From contig JAKUHH010000396.1 in NCBI GenBank assembly GCA_022701365.1, positions 434,001 through 498,000 of the forward strand: a stretch of 64,000 bases of DNA. Direction: 5' to 3'. Positions 24,757 through 36,898 of the stretch are shown here, one piece after another. The DNA is from Mycocentrospora acerina. Lineage: Eukaryota > Ascomycota > Dothideomycetes > Pleosporales. Both the position numbers and the translations under genes were made by a program. The notes under the pieces are model-generated. The model searched no databases, was not told the DNA's origin, and saw nothing but the letters and a program-made list of their open reading frames with translations. Every line of letters starts with the position of its first letter. Position 1 is the stretch's first letter.

Positions 24757-26452
24757 GTTGGCGTTGGTTGAGCAACTACAAGTGATATACCAGCCCCGCG
24801 TGCGGTAGCGATTGTTTGGTGTTAGATGCTAAGCAAAGCCGACCTGTAGGCGGGCATTTGCATCGAGTTCGTGGTGTTGCTGTACCTGGATAGTGTGAGT
24901 GACCTCAGGCCGGGCGCGCGCATGCATGCATGAAACGGGGGTTCTGGTTCCTGAAGCGAACGGCAATGACGAGGATGCACCACAGCAAAACGAGAGCTGC
25001 GCTGACAGGAGACACTGCAGTATGGCAGGAAGCTAAACAAGATATTGTTTAAGCGACGCGGCAGAATAGTGAACTGTGACAATAGTCGGTAACAAGCAGG
25101 GAAATGCCTGGCGCGATGGGTCTGCAGCGCGTACTTGAAGAGAAGTCTGGGGGCGCCGGTACAGCCCTGGTGTGTGCGATGGATTGCTGCAGCATGCGGG
25201 AAAGGAGCCCTGTTTGTTTGAGTTAACCTAGTTTTGCCGAAGATGGCTTGGGCGCAATTATCCCTGGCCGCCACAAAGCCAAGGAACGACACAACACGAG
25301 CAACGGTGTCGGGCTTAGCGCATGCGGGTCTCGTCGGGGATGGCTCCCTAGAATGACGCGGGCCAGAATTATGCGACCACCTTGCTAAAGCTCGTAAGGT
25401 GAGTCGTCTCCACGCTTGCTTCACCCTGCGGCAAATGGGAAGTCGAGGCGGCAAATGGGATCATTACATCCAAGCTATCGCACCGCTCGGCCCTCTTGCA
25501 GCCCGGCTAATCAGATGCTGCCCAAAGAAGACATAGTCTGGATGCGCCATATTGGCATCGCTTCGTGCGCCTAGCGCTATTTGCTGGCCGTTGTCGTACT
25601 CACGGAGCTTTACCTTCGTGTTACAAACCCATATATATCGTAGGTAGTTTGGATACGCGAGATCTTTTGATTGCTACATCCGATGAAGGGGTCCATTAGC
25701 AGCTGTGCATAAACAAGTCGAAATGACTTCGATGGGCTGAAACACTTTCCAAAAACCGATAAAGTCGCGCCGATGAGAAGTCGAGCCACCAAGGTCCACG
25801 GACACGTTAGCTTTGGTCAAACAGCCATTCAGGACTGGGAGCGATAAAAACTTAGCGCCCGAAGACAGCCAGCTCTGAGTCGCCAATACAATTAGATCCC
25901 TGCCGCGTCCCCCCGAGTCAACAATTGTACGCATTTGTAGACCAATTAGGAAAGGAAATGCCTGAGAAATGGGCCAGAATTGCTGATCGTATTTTCTCAT
26001 GTTCCGAAGCAACGAATTAAGATACCAAAGGCTGATACACTGCAATAGCACCCGCGTCGCTTCCCCACAAGTCTTGTTGAAGACGCGTGCATGCCACAAA
26101 ACGCCTCTTCGCCAGGAGAAACACGGTATTGATAGCTGCGGACGGCATCGGTCCGTCATGGTCCCTGGGTCCTGGCGAATGGCAGCTACGAGCCGCTCCG
26201 TAAGCTGTTGTGCCAGGATAAGCATACAAGCTGATGCCGCTGGGACTATCGAGGATGGCACCTTTGGCCAATCCAGTACGCATAATCGCTCCCGAGCCTC
26301 GCTCTACTCATCATCCTCCATGTTGATGTCTGGTTGGGTATCAAAGCAAGACATTCATCACATCCACAAAAACCCTTTTACCGCTCTACTCATTCTTTGT
26401 CGCGAGGGGTAGACGAGGTGACAGCTGCATAGTTGATGTCACCGAGCTCCAA
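24757..26452. other. 5' region of the CENP-B-type gene, no gene supported
   Basis: This 1.7-kb interval lies between the CENP-B-type start and the 3' end of RBG1, both on the minus strand. Minus-strand frames of 210 codons (24822-25454) and 195 codons (25674-26261) are present but have random-looking composition, overlap other frames and contain no recognised domain. The stretch probably holds the promoter and a long 5' leader. Confidence 0.4.
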
Positions 26453-27880
26453 CTAGCGTCTGACAATTGTAACTGGTCGTGGAGTGAGTCTCAGGTACTA
26501 GCTGAAGAGTTGAGCTTGGGACATTCTACTTACCAATATCTTCATCAGCGAGCTCATGAGATAACCCCACTCGTTGAGGCTGGTGCTTGCAAGACTTGCC
26601 ATACACGATGGCGTGTTTGAATGTATCGACGATCGTTTTATGGATCGAGTTACACTATCGTCCTATTAGCAGGTACGGGTGAAGGTCAGATCGCGAGGCG
26701 TACAAAGTCTTCAATTGTGCATGCCGTTGATCGTAGCACAACCGGTGCAGTATAATCGGGCATCCTGCCCTTGGGCTTCGTGTAGACACGAACAAGGTTC
26801 AGCTTCTCCCACATCTGCTCTAGTAGTTCGTCAATATTCCAGCCGTGCTCAGAACTGATAGGGCAAGCATTGGGAATCCGGTATAGCAAATCGAGCTCTT
26901 CAATCGTAATGGCATCGATTTTGTTCAGCGCGTATATGACAGGAATGTAGCTTCGGCTCTTTGCTTCAATGATGTCGATCAGGTCGTCAACAGTCGCGTC
27001 GCATCGAATAGCGACATCAGCGTTTGCCAATCTGTATTCGTTCAACACAGCCTTGATTTCTTCGTGACTGATGTTACTGAGTGGGACCGTCGCAGTGATA
27101 TTGATCCCGCCCTTTTCCTTCTTCTTGAGTACGATATTGGGTGGGCTCTTGTTGATACGGATTCCAAATCCTTCTAACTCGTTCTCGATGACGCTCTTAT
27201 CGGTGAGTGGCTTGTTCACATCCAAGACGATGAAGATCAAATGGCAGGTCTTTGCGACTGCGATGACTTGCCGTCCACGACCCTTGCCGTCCTTGGCACC
27301 CTGGATGATACCTGGAAGATCGAGAATTTGTATCTTGGCTCCATTGTACTGAACTTGACCAGGCACTGTTGTAAGCTGCGTGTTTGTCAGATTAAGTCCA
27401 GACATGCAGGCCATAGGGCAGTTACCGTTGTGAATTCATATGCAGCAGCTTCTGAGTGTTGTCCGGTCAATTTGCTCATAAGCGTACTCTTGCCCACAGA
27501 GGGAAACCCAATGAAGCCAACACTGGCTACACCAGTTCTGGCGACATCGAAGCCGACACCCGCACCACCTCCACTTGAGCTAGGCTCGAGCAGCTCTCTC
27601 TTGAGCTTCGCAAGCTTTGCCTTCAGCTGCCCTATCCATGTATGAGCATGTCGACATGCAGTTTACGCTTGTATGGGCCGTACCGAGATGGAACGAAGTT
27701 GCCTTGTTCTTTTGGGTCTTGGCCATCTGAAAGAAAAACGTAAGTCATTGTGTGGCGTTTGCGACTGGTTGTGCCTTACTTCGGCCTCAATGTCTTTGAT
27801 CTGCCCCGCGACACATGTTAGCACTGCAAAATCTCATTCCTAGCATTTGGGATACTCGCCTTGTCTACTGTAGTCGCCAT
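26453..27880 (-). CDS. RBG1: Developmentally regulated GTP-binding protein 1 (Rbg1/DRG1)
   Basis: Seven exons (27880-27860, 27800-27780, 27726-27684, 27631-27426, 27375-26704, 26654-26534, 26472-26453) splice to 367 residues, the standard DRG1 length. The basic N-terminal helices read MAKTQKNKATSFHLGQLKAK. The GTPase has G1 GFPSVGKST (residues 70-78), G3 DLPGI, G4 NKID, and the DRG-specific EFTTLTTVPG across exons 4/5. The TGS domain fills the C-terminus (CNSIHKTIVDTFKHAIVYG, KHQPQRVGLSHELADEDIV). Rbg1 binds translating ribosomes with its DFRP partner Tma46. Exons 1, 2 and 7 are only 20-21 nt. Intron 1 is best read with a GC donor (AAG|GCGAGT), since this keeps the family N-terminus; a poorer GT donor nine bases upstream of it would delete three residues. 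Confidence 0.95.
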
Positions 27881-28452
27881 ATTGATATTTTGTGCCGCTT
27901 GGCTGAGTTATGGGCGATTTACTAATTGGTGGTTGTTTTACACAAATTTGATATCGAATGGCGATGACGGCAATTCATGCGGGGCCAGGCGGACTTGTGG
28001 AGAAACTATTTCGCCGAAGCATTCTATTCCGAATGTGGCGATCCCTGCTTCCATGTGCCTTCCACCTTGCAGCTTCCTTCTCGAAGCTGACGTTTCCGAT
28101 GCAAGCCGCGAGACGTCGCCGACACCTCCTCACCGACAAGGAACTCATTCTCGTACACGCAGGCCGTATCTACAGCCATTGGCGCACCTGACAGCTGCTG
28201 AACATCACACGCTCAATTCAGCGCTAGTTCTTACATAATGAGAGCGTTTTTTGCGCGTGCAAGTGTCAGTGCCAACGACGCACGTGTCTCGCTATCTCTG
28301 CTCCATTCTTTCTAGATAAATTTGCGCTTATATCCTTATCTCCTCCTGCATACACTTCCATATCAAAGCTGTTCAGCTTTGTTGTTTGTCTCGTCTCTCC
28401 AGCTGATTGACTCGCCCCACCACACCCCACAAGACCCAACAAGACAAGGCTC
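27881..28452. promoter_or_regulatory. Divergent promoter region, RBG1 / cysteine dioxygenase
   Basis: A 572-bp spacer lies between the two divergent starts. It ends near the dioxygenase start in a pyrimidine-rich tract and the run CCCCACCACACCCCACAAG, which is typical of fungal core promoters and leaders. No RNA gene or defined operator was recognised. Confidence 0.4.
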
Positions 28453-29481
28453 ATGTCGTTCAGCAGCGCAGATATGTCTGAGACGACTGTGAATTCCGCA
28501 AACAGTTTCCAGGTTCTTGTGCAGTCACTGAGCGAGAAGCTCGGTCCATGTTCTGGCATTAACTCAGATGATGTGGACGAGAACGAGTTGCAACAACTCA
28601 TGCAAAACTACTGCTCGGATGAATCGGAATGGGGCAAATACTTTTTTCCAGCACCAAACATGAGCTACACGCGTAATCTTGTTGACAAAGGCAATGGAAA
28701 AAGCAACTTGGTATACCCTACGCTTGCTAGTTATGTGCATCACTGACGATCATAGCTTCTGCTTGTTTGGTCTCCTGGCCGAGCAAGTCCTATCCATGAG
28801 TAAGATGAGGTTTTCTTTTTGTAATTCATATCAGTAACAACATGCCATTCTTGAATTGACTCGATGTGATGATGCTCAAGTAGCATTTCATGGCTCTGTA
28901 CTCCTGATTGACGAAGCGACCGACTTTGGTTGCCGATCTCAACGATCGATGCGTCTACAACGCAGGAGACATGCCGGTAAGGATGACACATTTCACTGTT
29001 TCTCTATAAAGCTCAGCGGGATCGCCGCGACACTTTTTCACTCCTACCAAATGGTGTATCATGTTCTGACGCGGCACAGTCATGCCAATGCCCACTGCAT
29101 CATGAAGATCCTCAAGGGCAATCTCGTCGAGACCCGCTATGCATGGCCTACCATCGATCTGAACAACGCAGAGGATCGTCCGTTACAGACCATATCTGAG
29201 AAGACATACGAAGAGAATCAAGTCACGTACATGTCTGATAAGCTCGGCTTGCACCGCATCTCGAACCCCGATCCGAATAATTATGCCGTCTCTTTGCATT
29301 GTAGGTCTACCGCCCCATTCTTTCTTGCAGCGCATACTAATTTGGACTAGTGTACACGCCTCCCAATGCGGCGGTCTACGGATGCAACATCTTCGACGAG
29401 GAAACTGGACACTCAAAGCACATCAAAAAGTGCACAGTGTTCTCCGAGTACGGGTGCGAGAAGCGAGAGAATAGGCTTTGA
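28453..29481 (+). CDS. Cysteine dioxygenase
   Basis: Four exons (28453-28710, 28756-28799, 29080-29300, 29351-29481) give 217 residues, the normal size for this cupin enzyme. It oxidises cysteine to cysteine sulfinate with non-haem iron, so it works in sulfur amino-acid catabolism and the taurine/sulfate route in the cytosol. Family landmarks are YTRNLVDKGNGK (Arg74, substrate carboxylate), PIHDHANAHCIMKILKG (iron ligands His100 and His102) and LGLHRISNP (third ligand His159), then LYTPPNAAVYGCNIFD. The splice from CATGA to TCATGCC rebuilds the H-D-H motif exactly, confirming the 280-nt second intron, which is long for this window. An alternative start lies seven codons downstream. Confidence 0.93.
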
Positions 29482-30150
29482 TAAGACGTTGGCAGTTTGT
29501 AATGAAGGTAGCATCATCTCTTCAGATCGGCTCACGCCTTTCACAACCCACACGTATAAAGAAGCCTCTTCAGGTGATGCATTAACTTCGGTTGCTAGGA
29601 CTTTCTTAGTGGCACCTCATTTGAAGATATCTTTATGGTAATATCCACATAGCATCTTCTCCCCTACTTTTATTTAGCCTCAATACAATCGCTTCTTGTT
29701 TCATCCCCCAACGCTGATATGCACACTGCTAAAATTTTCCTGTAGTTAAGCTCTGTTATTCTTACGACCTCTTTTTTTTAGCCTGTAGTCTGAAGCAAGA
29801 CCTATACATTATGCATACATGGTCCTGTTGACCTGCCCGCTAAAAAGTGTATTTAACAAACTATATTACAACTTCTTCACTTGTAGAACGATAGGGACCA
29901 CTGTTATGCATCGCCGTAAAAGCCGTTTAAAGGACTCAAAACTATGAAAAGGCTTAATAAAATGTCGATATATTTGCCGTGTTTGATCGTGCTTGAGATG
30001 TGACATGCAGATGGGGACACTGAAAAATCGCCTATCTTCCGAACCAAAAATCAAGCCTTGTCGTCCCCATGCTCAAAACTGCCACAAAAGAGGGTAGAAA
30101 CACTGTCAGAATCGACGTGAACAGGCGAAACTCAGTATTATCTTCAGTCT
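29482..30150. other. AT-rich intergenic region
   Basis: The GC-balanced segment ends here and AT-rich sequence begins. Only short frames with no motif are present; nothing else was recognised. Confidence 0.4.
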
Positions 30151-31346
30151 CGGCGCGAATCCAGAATCTCAAAATGATTTTGTTGAAATAGATAGTTCAA
30201 CGTCTTCGTCTTGAATTGACGTCTGATCATACTTTTAGGAGACACGTTTTGAATGTCTGAAGCACTTCCATGGCGAAATATCATACTGCACATACATGAG
30301 TACGTGATAGGAGTAGAACACACCTTTGAACCAGAAAGGAAATTCCTCGTCAAGAGTCAAGCTGTAGTCTTGCTCGCTGTCTATTTTCATGTGATGCTCT
30401 TTTCAGTCCGTCAGAAGTTTGGTCATATTCCAGACAAAAGGACCACTGGGACCACTGTTATGGCGGCACTAATTACGGCGGTATTGGTTGGCGTTGTTGG
30501 CTTCGATGCTGTATTGTTAAGAAGAAAACTCTTCACTGAGAATTTGAAGCAAACTACTCGCAACATCAAAAACAAGATTCTCTTGGGAATCTAACACCCT
30601 ATACAGCAAATCGTAGTAATATACTTTTTTGTGAACACGATCCATAGTAAGAAGAGACCAGTGAGTACTGTTGATACCCTCGTTAGACTCTGCACCATGC
30701 GAATCATCACAAATGATTAAATTCCGCTCCTTGTTCTGGAAGCGTGTTCGATATGCATCGTACATCCTATCGCTAGCATCTTGACCCGGTGAGCAAAGTA
30801 GAAGATCCGCACAGTATTGCAGTGTGCAAAATCGATAAAGAGGTCTTCCCAACGCTTTTCTGTACGAAGCACCTGGAAAGTCATGTTTAGACTCTTCCCG
30901 CGCATCCAGACTTCGTTGTTGTTGTGGCTCGAATCGATTGCTTGGATGTTGTATAATGCGGCATTCCTGATCATGGTGGTTCTCAAATCCAGATAGATCT
31001 TGCCGTTAAATGTAGGCTGTTTGGAAGGAGGAGAAGCCAGGTTATAGTAACGTCACAAATTCGGTAATGATAGAGGAATTCGGCATTGAAGCGACAACTC
31101 GAGCTCGTTACGTATTGTCTTGATAGCTACGGGTTCAAGTGGTGACATATCGCCGAGAGACCCTTCCGAATGAGATCTTAGTTTCCAAACTCTTATAGTA
31201 ATATCAATACCTTGGTGCCATTCGGTCAGTCTAAGGTATCGTTTACACCATGGGGACATGTCCAGTACATTCGAAACCGTGCGAGGCGATAACAAACATT
31301 GTGCTTGTCCTAAGCAGCAACACTTGCAGAGCATTCGAAAACACAA
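30151..31346 (-). pseudogene. Decayed Ulp1/adenain-like cysteine peptidase (C48)
   Basis: The minus strand carries pieces of a Ulp1-like peptidase in different frames. Upstream pieces are 31346-31053 and 30986-30717 (ending near WEDLFIDFAHCNTVRIF). The core piece at 30852-30517 includes STHWSLLTMD (catalytic His) and VYYYDLLYRVLDS (Asp). A further piece around 30460-30400 reads GPFVWNMTKLLTD and then meets a stop. In the usual DCGPFVW motif the nucleophile Cys is expected just before GPFVW; here it reads Ser. A shift between frames near 30800 and stops downstream of 30517 break the gene. Intact relatives cleave SUMO-like tags or occur as lineage-expanded families in fungi. The limits are approximate. 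A multi-intron gene with poor signals is a less likely alternative. Confidence 0.6.
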
Positions 31347-34300
31347 ATATTTTAAGCAGAACCCATGTTCGTTATCCTTTGACTGTCTCGAAAGCTTGTT
31401 AACTTCAAATGTAGTTGCGTACTGCCCAAAAAGTGGTGCTGCGCATTATGATTTTGACATTTCTTTTCTACGTGCACTTTTGTGCCATTTGCATTTTCAA
31501 GAAAATTAAGTACAGAGCAATTTTTTGGCCACTTTCAGCATGGTATACTTCTAGTGGTGCTGGCTTGTTGCCGCCGTCGTGAACTTTCGGGCCTGTCTAC
31601 AGCCGTTGTTGATGGCGATGAGCAGAAAATAATTCAAAACAGGGGCATCAAGTAAAAAAACCTTTTGAATAGAGTGAACTCTAACTAAATATAATTTTGC
31701 GACAATTTCCACTTTGAGACTCTAGTGTATAGTTTCAATGGTCTATTCTTCCCGGTAGTATATTTGGAAGTTAAACGTTGGACCTCGGTGTAGACCAGTG
31801 ACGAAGCACGCGTCGGTAAGGGTTATGATTCAAGTACAATGGTTTAAAATTGTGAAATGAAATATTAAATCAGAAATAGAAGCTCAAGATTCTGCTCTTT
31901 TGGCAAGCCAATATCGAAGTGCGTCGTGAAAGGGGTGGACTAGACCAAAGGCCTATTACAGTAGTGTAAAATTCAAAAGGGATAGAGCTGAAATGTTTCA
32001 ATCGCAGCACAAGGTCATGATACTGGTCTCTCAAACTAGTAGGAATGAATCAAAATATATAGGTCCAACTCAAAACGCTGTTGTGGAGAGAATAGATGAC
32101 TTAAATTCAAACAGATAAAACCACTTTCTCACAAAATGGACACTGCAGAGGCAACTGATAAAATCAATACGACTATTCAAGATAAACCTCGCAACTGAAA
32201 GAATGAAAACAAAGAGACAAATATAGTCTGTGTCGAACCATCTATTAGAAAAATCTTATAACTTGTGCCTGAAGATGCAAATCCACGACCGATCGCTTAA
32301 TGACAACCGAAATATAGCATTGTAAATCGCAATTTCGGGTTTCAGGCATTGACTCCGAATCTGAGTTTCCCGCTGGATTATCTATGGTGTCAGATGAATA
32401 CCTAAGGCAATACTCTCCAGATCTTTGGAGGCTTAAATTCAAGAATATAAACATAAAGTAGAGATCAAACCATCTCATGGATGTTCTGTAGTAACGCTAC
32501 TGTTATATCGAAGCAAAAGTCGGCAATCAACTAGTTGAAAACTTATTTCTATGAGCCACACAAACTTTAACAATCCCAGCAAATAGGTTTTTCATATTAT
32601 TGATAAACATGTCCACAAAAAGGCAAAAAGCAATAATGTAAATTGATTTTCGAACACTTGTAGTGTTCACTTATTTGAACTCTTTATAGCATGTGCCCTG
32701 TACAAATAACATTGATTGTTGTATCTGGACTTCCCTAGAAGCAGGAGAAGACCTTGCACACTTCTGTAACTGATTTCAAGAGAGCAACCATAAGTCAATA
32801 CAAGGCTATGTCTCCCTTCTGGTCGAAGTAGAGCTCTAATAGCCGAAGCTGTTAATAGAAAAGATTGCTATTACAAATCTGAAATCGCTTTGAAGTGGAG
32901 CCACAAGCCCAAGGGAGGTGACAAGATTTAAGAGATAAAAGTGTGCAGGATGGGTCATCAACATTAATTTGAGAGATCACGATCACTTAACATCTCACAA
33001 GAAAACTAGGGACCCTAATTTTGTGCAGGATGGTGTATCCTTGTTATTGCTATAACGATTGCACTAGCCACTGGAGACAAAGACGCTCAGTCTTGACTTT
33101 CTAGAAGTTACCTAGATACAATTTATACTAGGAAATACTTCAAGGACTAATTTCTCATGGTTCATGTCAAAGAGTACCTACTATGATGCTGAGTCCAACT
33201 TTTATGAACCCAACGACGGTACCCAAGTTAATTCACTATCAACATTTGCCTAAAGTAAAATTGTGATTGTTGTTTTCAGTGCCAATTTACGATTGCCGTA
33301 GATATACAAGTGAGCTGACAAATAAAAGTTACCCTATTTCACTCACACGTTATCAAATCATTAGCTCGGTAAGTTTACCGGCCGAGCATGAGTCATACCG
33401 AGGATGGAAGTTTCGCAGACATAATGTCTGTCGGGTGAGGGTACGCCTATTTTTTACATACGTAGATATGGCGATGTATCTATTTAATGGAGTTTGAAGG
33501 TTGCAAGCAATTTAGTGGAAGTCCTTCATCTCAGCATGATTTCTTGTGCTCGTTGCCTATATGTTGTTCTCACGAAGTGGTATTCAATTTTGATTGGCTA
33601 AACCCGATGGGTAGGTGAAGACACATGCCGGACTCTTAGTCCAAGGAATCCGAATGCGAGGTGTAGATCACAATTCTGTCAGATCGAGGGGTAAAACAGG
33701 CCTGCAGCGAATATTCGCGATCGTCTGATGCGATGTGCTACTCGGGACTACAGTGTCAACTTCAAGCTCGAGTTAGCAGGCTCCCATTCAACCGAAATGG
33801 TGGGAAAATAAGCCTGTGCGCAAGCACTGCAAGGCTTTGCAAAGGTAGCAGTAAAACACCCCTGGTTGCGATTCTTGAGCTGCTGAATTACTTCAATGTA
33901 TCAACACCTTTCTTCATTCAATATTTTTTCCACCTCCGATGTTCTTCAAGGATAGTTTTCGCGACTTCAACGCAAGGGCTTATTCCCGCTCTTTCGTCTG
34001 ATCGAGGGACAGGTACCCAATTGGTGTCGCCAGGCGTAGGACAATAAAGAGGGCACGCTAGTGTAACTTAAAAAAGTCCAAGCATCGTGGCACTTTCTAC
34101 TTTCATCTTTCGAGGCCGACGCTTAAGCACTAGAGTTGATCCATTCACACTCCACGCCTCCTAATCGAAAGCCACATCTGTCATACCCCACCTAGATGTA
34201 CTTTTTTTCCCACAATGTTGACCTCGGTATGGGGAATTTAGTCGATCTTTCAATAGTTCAAAGGGTTTCCACCTTTGGTATCGCTGCTATGGTTGCTTTG

Positions 34301-34519
34301 GAAGGTCATATGCCTACAATTTTTCAACGCTTCTTCGTGTTGCTCCCCACAAGCTACAACAGCTATGCAGACGGTGCATCTAGTTTGTTCTTCAGTCAAT
34401 AGCTCACCCTTCATCTTCCAAGCGTCTCCAAGGCTTGGAATATCCATATATAATAGTGCAAACAGCCTTCTCTAGAATGATGTTCATCCCATATCCATCC
34501 GGCATTCAATCAAGTGATT
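31347..34519. other. AT-rich gene-poor block
   Basis: About 3.2 kb of AT-rich sequence, dense in stops on all frames, with no supported gene, RNA or tandem repeat. A GC-balanced patch at about 33600-34060 contains a 104-codon frame without motifs. The last 300 bp are the probable promoter of the lipase gene. The composition would fit old repeats degraded by point mutation, but no element could be identified. Confidence 0.45.
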
Positions 34520-35488
34520 ATGAAGACCTCCACCATTGTTCTTGCTGCCCTTGCGGCGCCTTTCGCCCTGGCCCTACCGACAGAAATGACTAAAAGACAG
34601 ACTCAGTCTCGAGTTCAGAGTATTTATCACCCATCCATATCGTGAATACATCTGACAGAATCAGTCGATCCTAATTACTACACTACCTTGAAGAGGTACA
34701 CCCAATTTTCTGTCGCATCCTTAGCGACCTTTACCTTCAACTTGGGAAAGTGCCCCAACCCACCTTTCAGATCAACACTAGTACGCGCAATTAACAAACT
34801 TGCGACGGACACCCAAGTCGCTATTTTCCAAGATGATGTCGCTCGAGAGTTCATTGTTTCGTTCTCAGGCACAGCATCGGTGCAGGACTTCCTCACAGAT
34901 TTTAGCTTCATTCCTGTTACACAAAGCACAGCGGCGGGCTGCCAGGGTTGCAAAGTTCATGCTGGCTTTTATGTTGCTTGGCGATCTGTTGCTGACGATG
35001 TCACCCGGGCCCTCTCGGAACTACGCGCCCAGCAACCAAGCTACTCGACCACAATCACGGGCCACAGCCTAGGAGGTGCCCTCGCCAGTCTTGCTTACAC
35101 AGACTTGAAATCCGCTAGTGTTCCTGTCAACATCGCATACACTTTTGGTGCCCCACGCGTTGGAAATCCGGCATTCGCCGACTTCACAGACAGGCTGTCC
35201 GGGGCAAGCAATACTCAGCTTGGCACTTTAATTCGTGTCACGCACAACACCGATGGCGTTCCGGGCCTGCCCACAAATGGCATGGGCTTTCAGCATACGC
35301 GTACTGAGATTTATCAGTTGGACGACGCTAGCGGAAACCAAACGCCGGCGACCACATTCCGATGCTTTGGACAGGAGGCGATTGATTGCAGCAAAGGGTC
35401 GGCAATGGGGTTCATTAATCAAGACCATCTTCAGTACACCAACGTCGACATGACAAATCTGAGTAAAGACCAATGCAAATCAACCTGA
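34520..35488 (+). CDS. Secreted class-3 lipase / feruloyl esterase-like hydrolase
   Basis: Exon 1 (34520-34619) encodes a signal peptide (MKTSTIVLAALAAPFALA) and a short propeptide ending in KR. Exon 2 begins at 34665, or at 34659 using a tandem acceptor six bases upstream, and runs to 35488, giving 307 or 309 residues. The alpha/beta-hydrolase core has the class-3 signature TGHSLGGA with nucleophile Ser168, Asp230 in HNTDGVPGLP and a probable His288 in QDHLQY (307-residue numbering). Spacing of the triad (62 and 58 residues) resembles Aspergillus feruloyl esterase A and Thermomyces-type lipases. FGAPRVGN is another family landmark. The protein should be extracellular, acting on glycerides or on feruloylated plant cell-wall polysaccharides; which of the two cannot be told from sequence. 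It lies isolated in AT-rich DNA yet is intact. Confidence 0.9.
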
Positions 35489-36898
35489 GCCTTGGCCTTC
35501 TCAATTAGCTAACTGTTTATAACGCTGCGGTCTTCATAAAAGAAGGTTTTGATATTCACAAATGCTATGGTGAATAAAAATACGATGGAGCTCATATATT
35601 GTTTTACACCGTGTAGGTCAATACAGCATACGCGCACTTTTGCTACAACAAGTTGTCAAAAAGGATTGAGCGCTTTGAAGAATATGTAATACTTATGCTA
35701 AGAAATGTCCATAAAAAATCTATCATACAAGTAAACTACAATATCCCGTTGTGTTTAACTCGCACAGTCGTTCGCAAAATTAAATGCGACATGAGGGAGT
35801 GAGATGATAGAAACAAGTCCCCTTAATCTCTCGCTGTATCGCGACATCATCGGCATCTTCTTATCAGATGGGGTCAAAGCATTGCTGTTTGTAGTCATCT
35901 CATTAGCACTTGGGTATTTTTCATTGCTCAAACGGTATTTGTTCCAAGCGATTATGTGGAACGCACTTATTTTTTTAACCGATTTTCCGATTCATCCAAC
36001 TTTGTAGCCAACGATCTTGATTCATTCACAATTTTTCAGAGCTTCTTAATAGCACTATCAGCATCCTTCAGGTCGCGGTGGCAGTTCCCTCAGACGTGGC
36101 GACTCTCTAAAAAACTCAGAATGGTCACGATAAGCAATCAATATTGTCCGGCTTACATGCAAATAACGAAATTTCCTGATATTTTTTTGAAACGTTATGA
36201 GGACAAGCTTCATGATTCAACAACATGAAAGCTTGAATGTGATGTGTCGAAGGATGCATATTACACCAATAGCACGATCCGATCCCTTGCATGGGTTGAA
36301 CATGCAATCTTGCGCACTAAGCTACTTGACACTTGACACTCAGTTCATGAACAGTATTGCGTGGCTCAGTGTTTAGCTTCCTACAACTGTGGTGTCTTGT
36401 TTCATGGGTACGACGACCACTAACCTGATGGAGAATTATAATTTCGAAACTTGCAAAACCTCCGTAGCGCCTCCAATCTACTCGGAAACAATGTCAAGGA
36501 TTCCCCGTATTATCCCCGCACCCGAGGCCACTGAATATCTGAACCTGCATGATATCATTGGAGGAATATCATGTCTCCTTATTCTATCCAATCGAAACAC
36601 AACCTTAAGGTAACTCTACCTTACGCAACCACACGAATCGCTCCTCGGGCAGGAACATAGAGTGTTGACAATGACTTGTCTCCTGTATCATGGGCGCAAG
36701 ATTTGGTCTAATTGGAGGACTTTCAACTATACTAGATATGGAGATCATGGATGAATTGTTCCCGCAGTAAATTAGACCACCATGAACGTTAACATGCTAT
36801 ACAGAATAGCATAAATAGGCAAGACACAAGCCTTTCAGCCAAGTAGCCAAGTAGCCAAGCACCACTCAATCATCATCAAGCATCCAAAATCGTTTACA
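35489..36898. other. AT-rich intergenic region upstream of polygalacturonase
   Basis: About 1.4 kb of AT-rich DNA between two secreted-enzyme genes. No gene is supported. Just before the polygalacturonase start is a short tandem motif (AGCCAAGT repeated about three times, near 36836-36860), probably in the 5' leader, with a TATA-like TAAATA at about 36811. Confidence 0.4.

Noticed and set aside
24822..25454. 210-codon minus-strand frame
   Set aside because: Arg/Pro/Ser-rich random-looking composition in the upstream region of the CENP-B-type gene; no domain.
25674..26261. 195-codon minus-strand frame
   Set aside because: No domain, and competing frames lie on both strands; composition is not convincing.
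26285..26350. Short minus-strand reading ending in DTQPDINMEDDE before a stop, like a protein C-terminus
   Set aside because: Stops lie directly upstream and there is no room for a gene before the 3' end of RBG1; treated as chance.
30253..30594. 113-codon plus-strand frame
   Set aside because: It is antisense to the Ulp1-like relic, which shows recognisable family motifs on the other strand.
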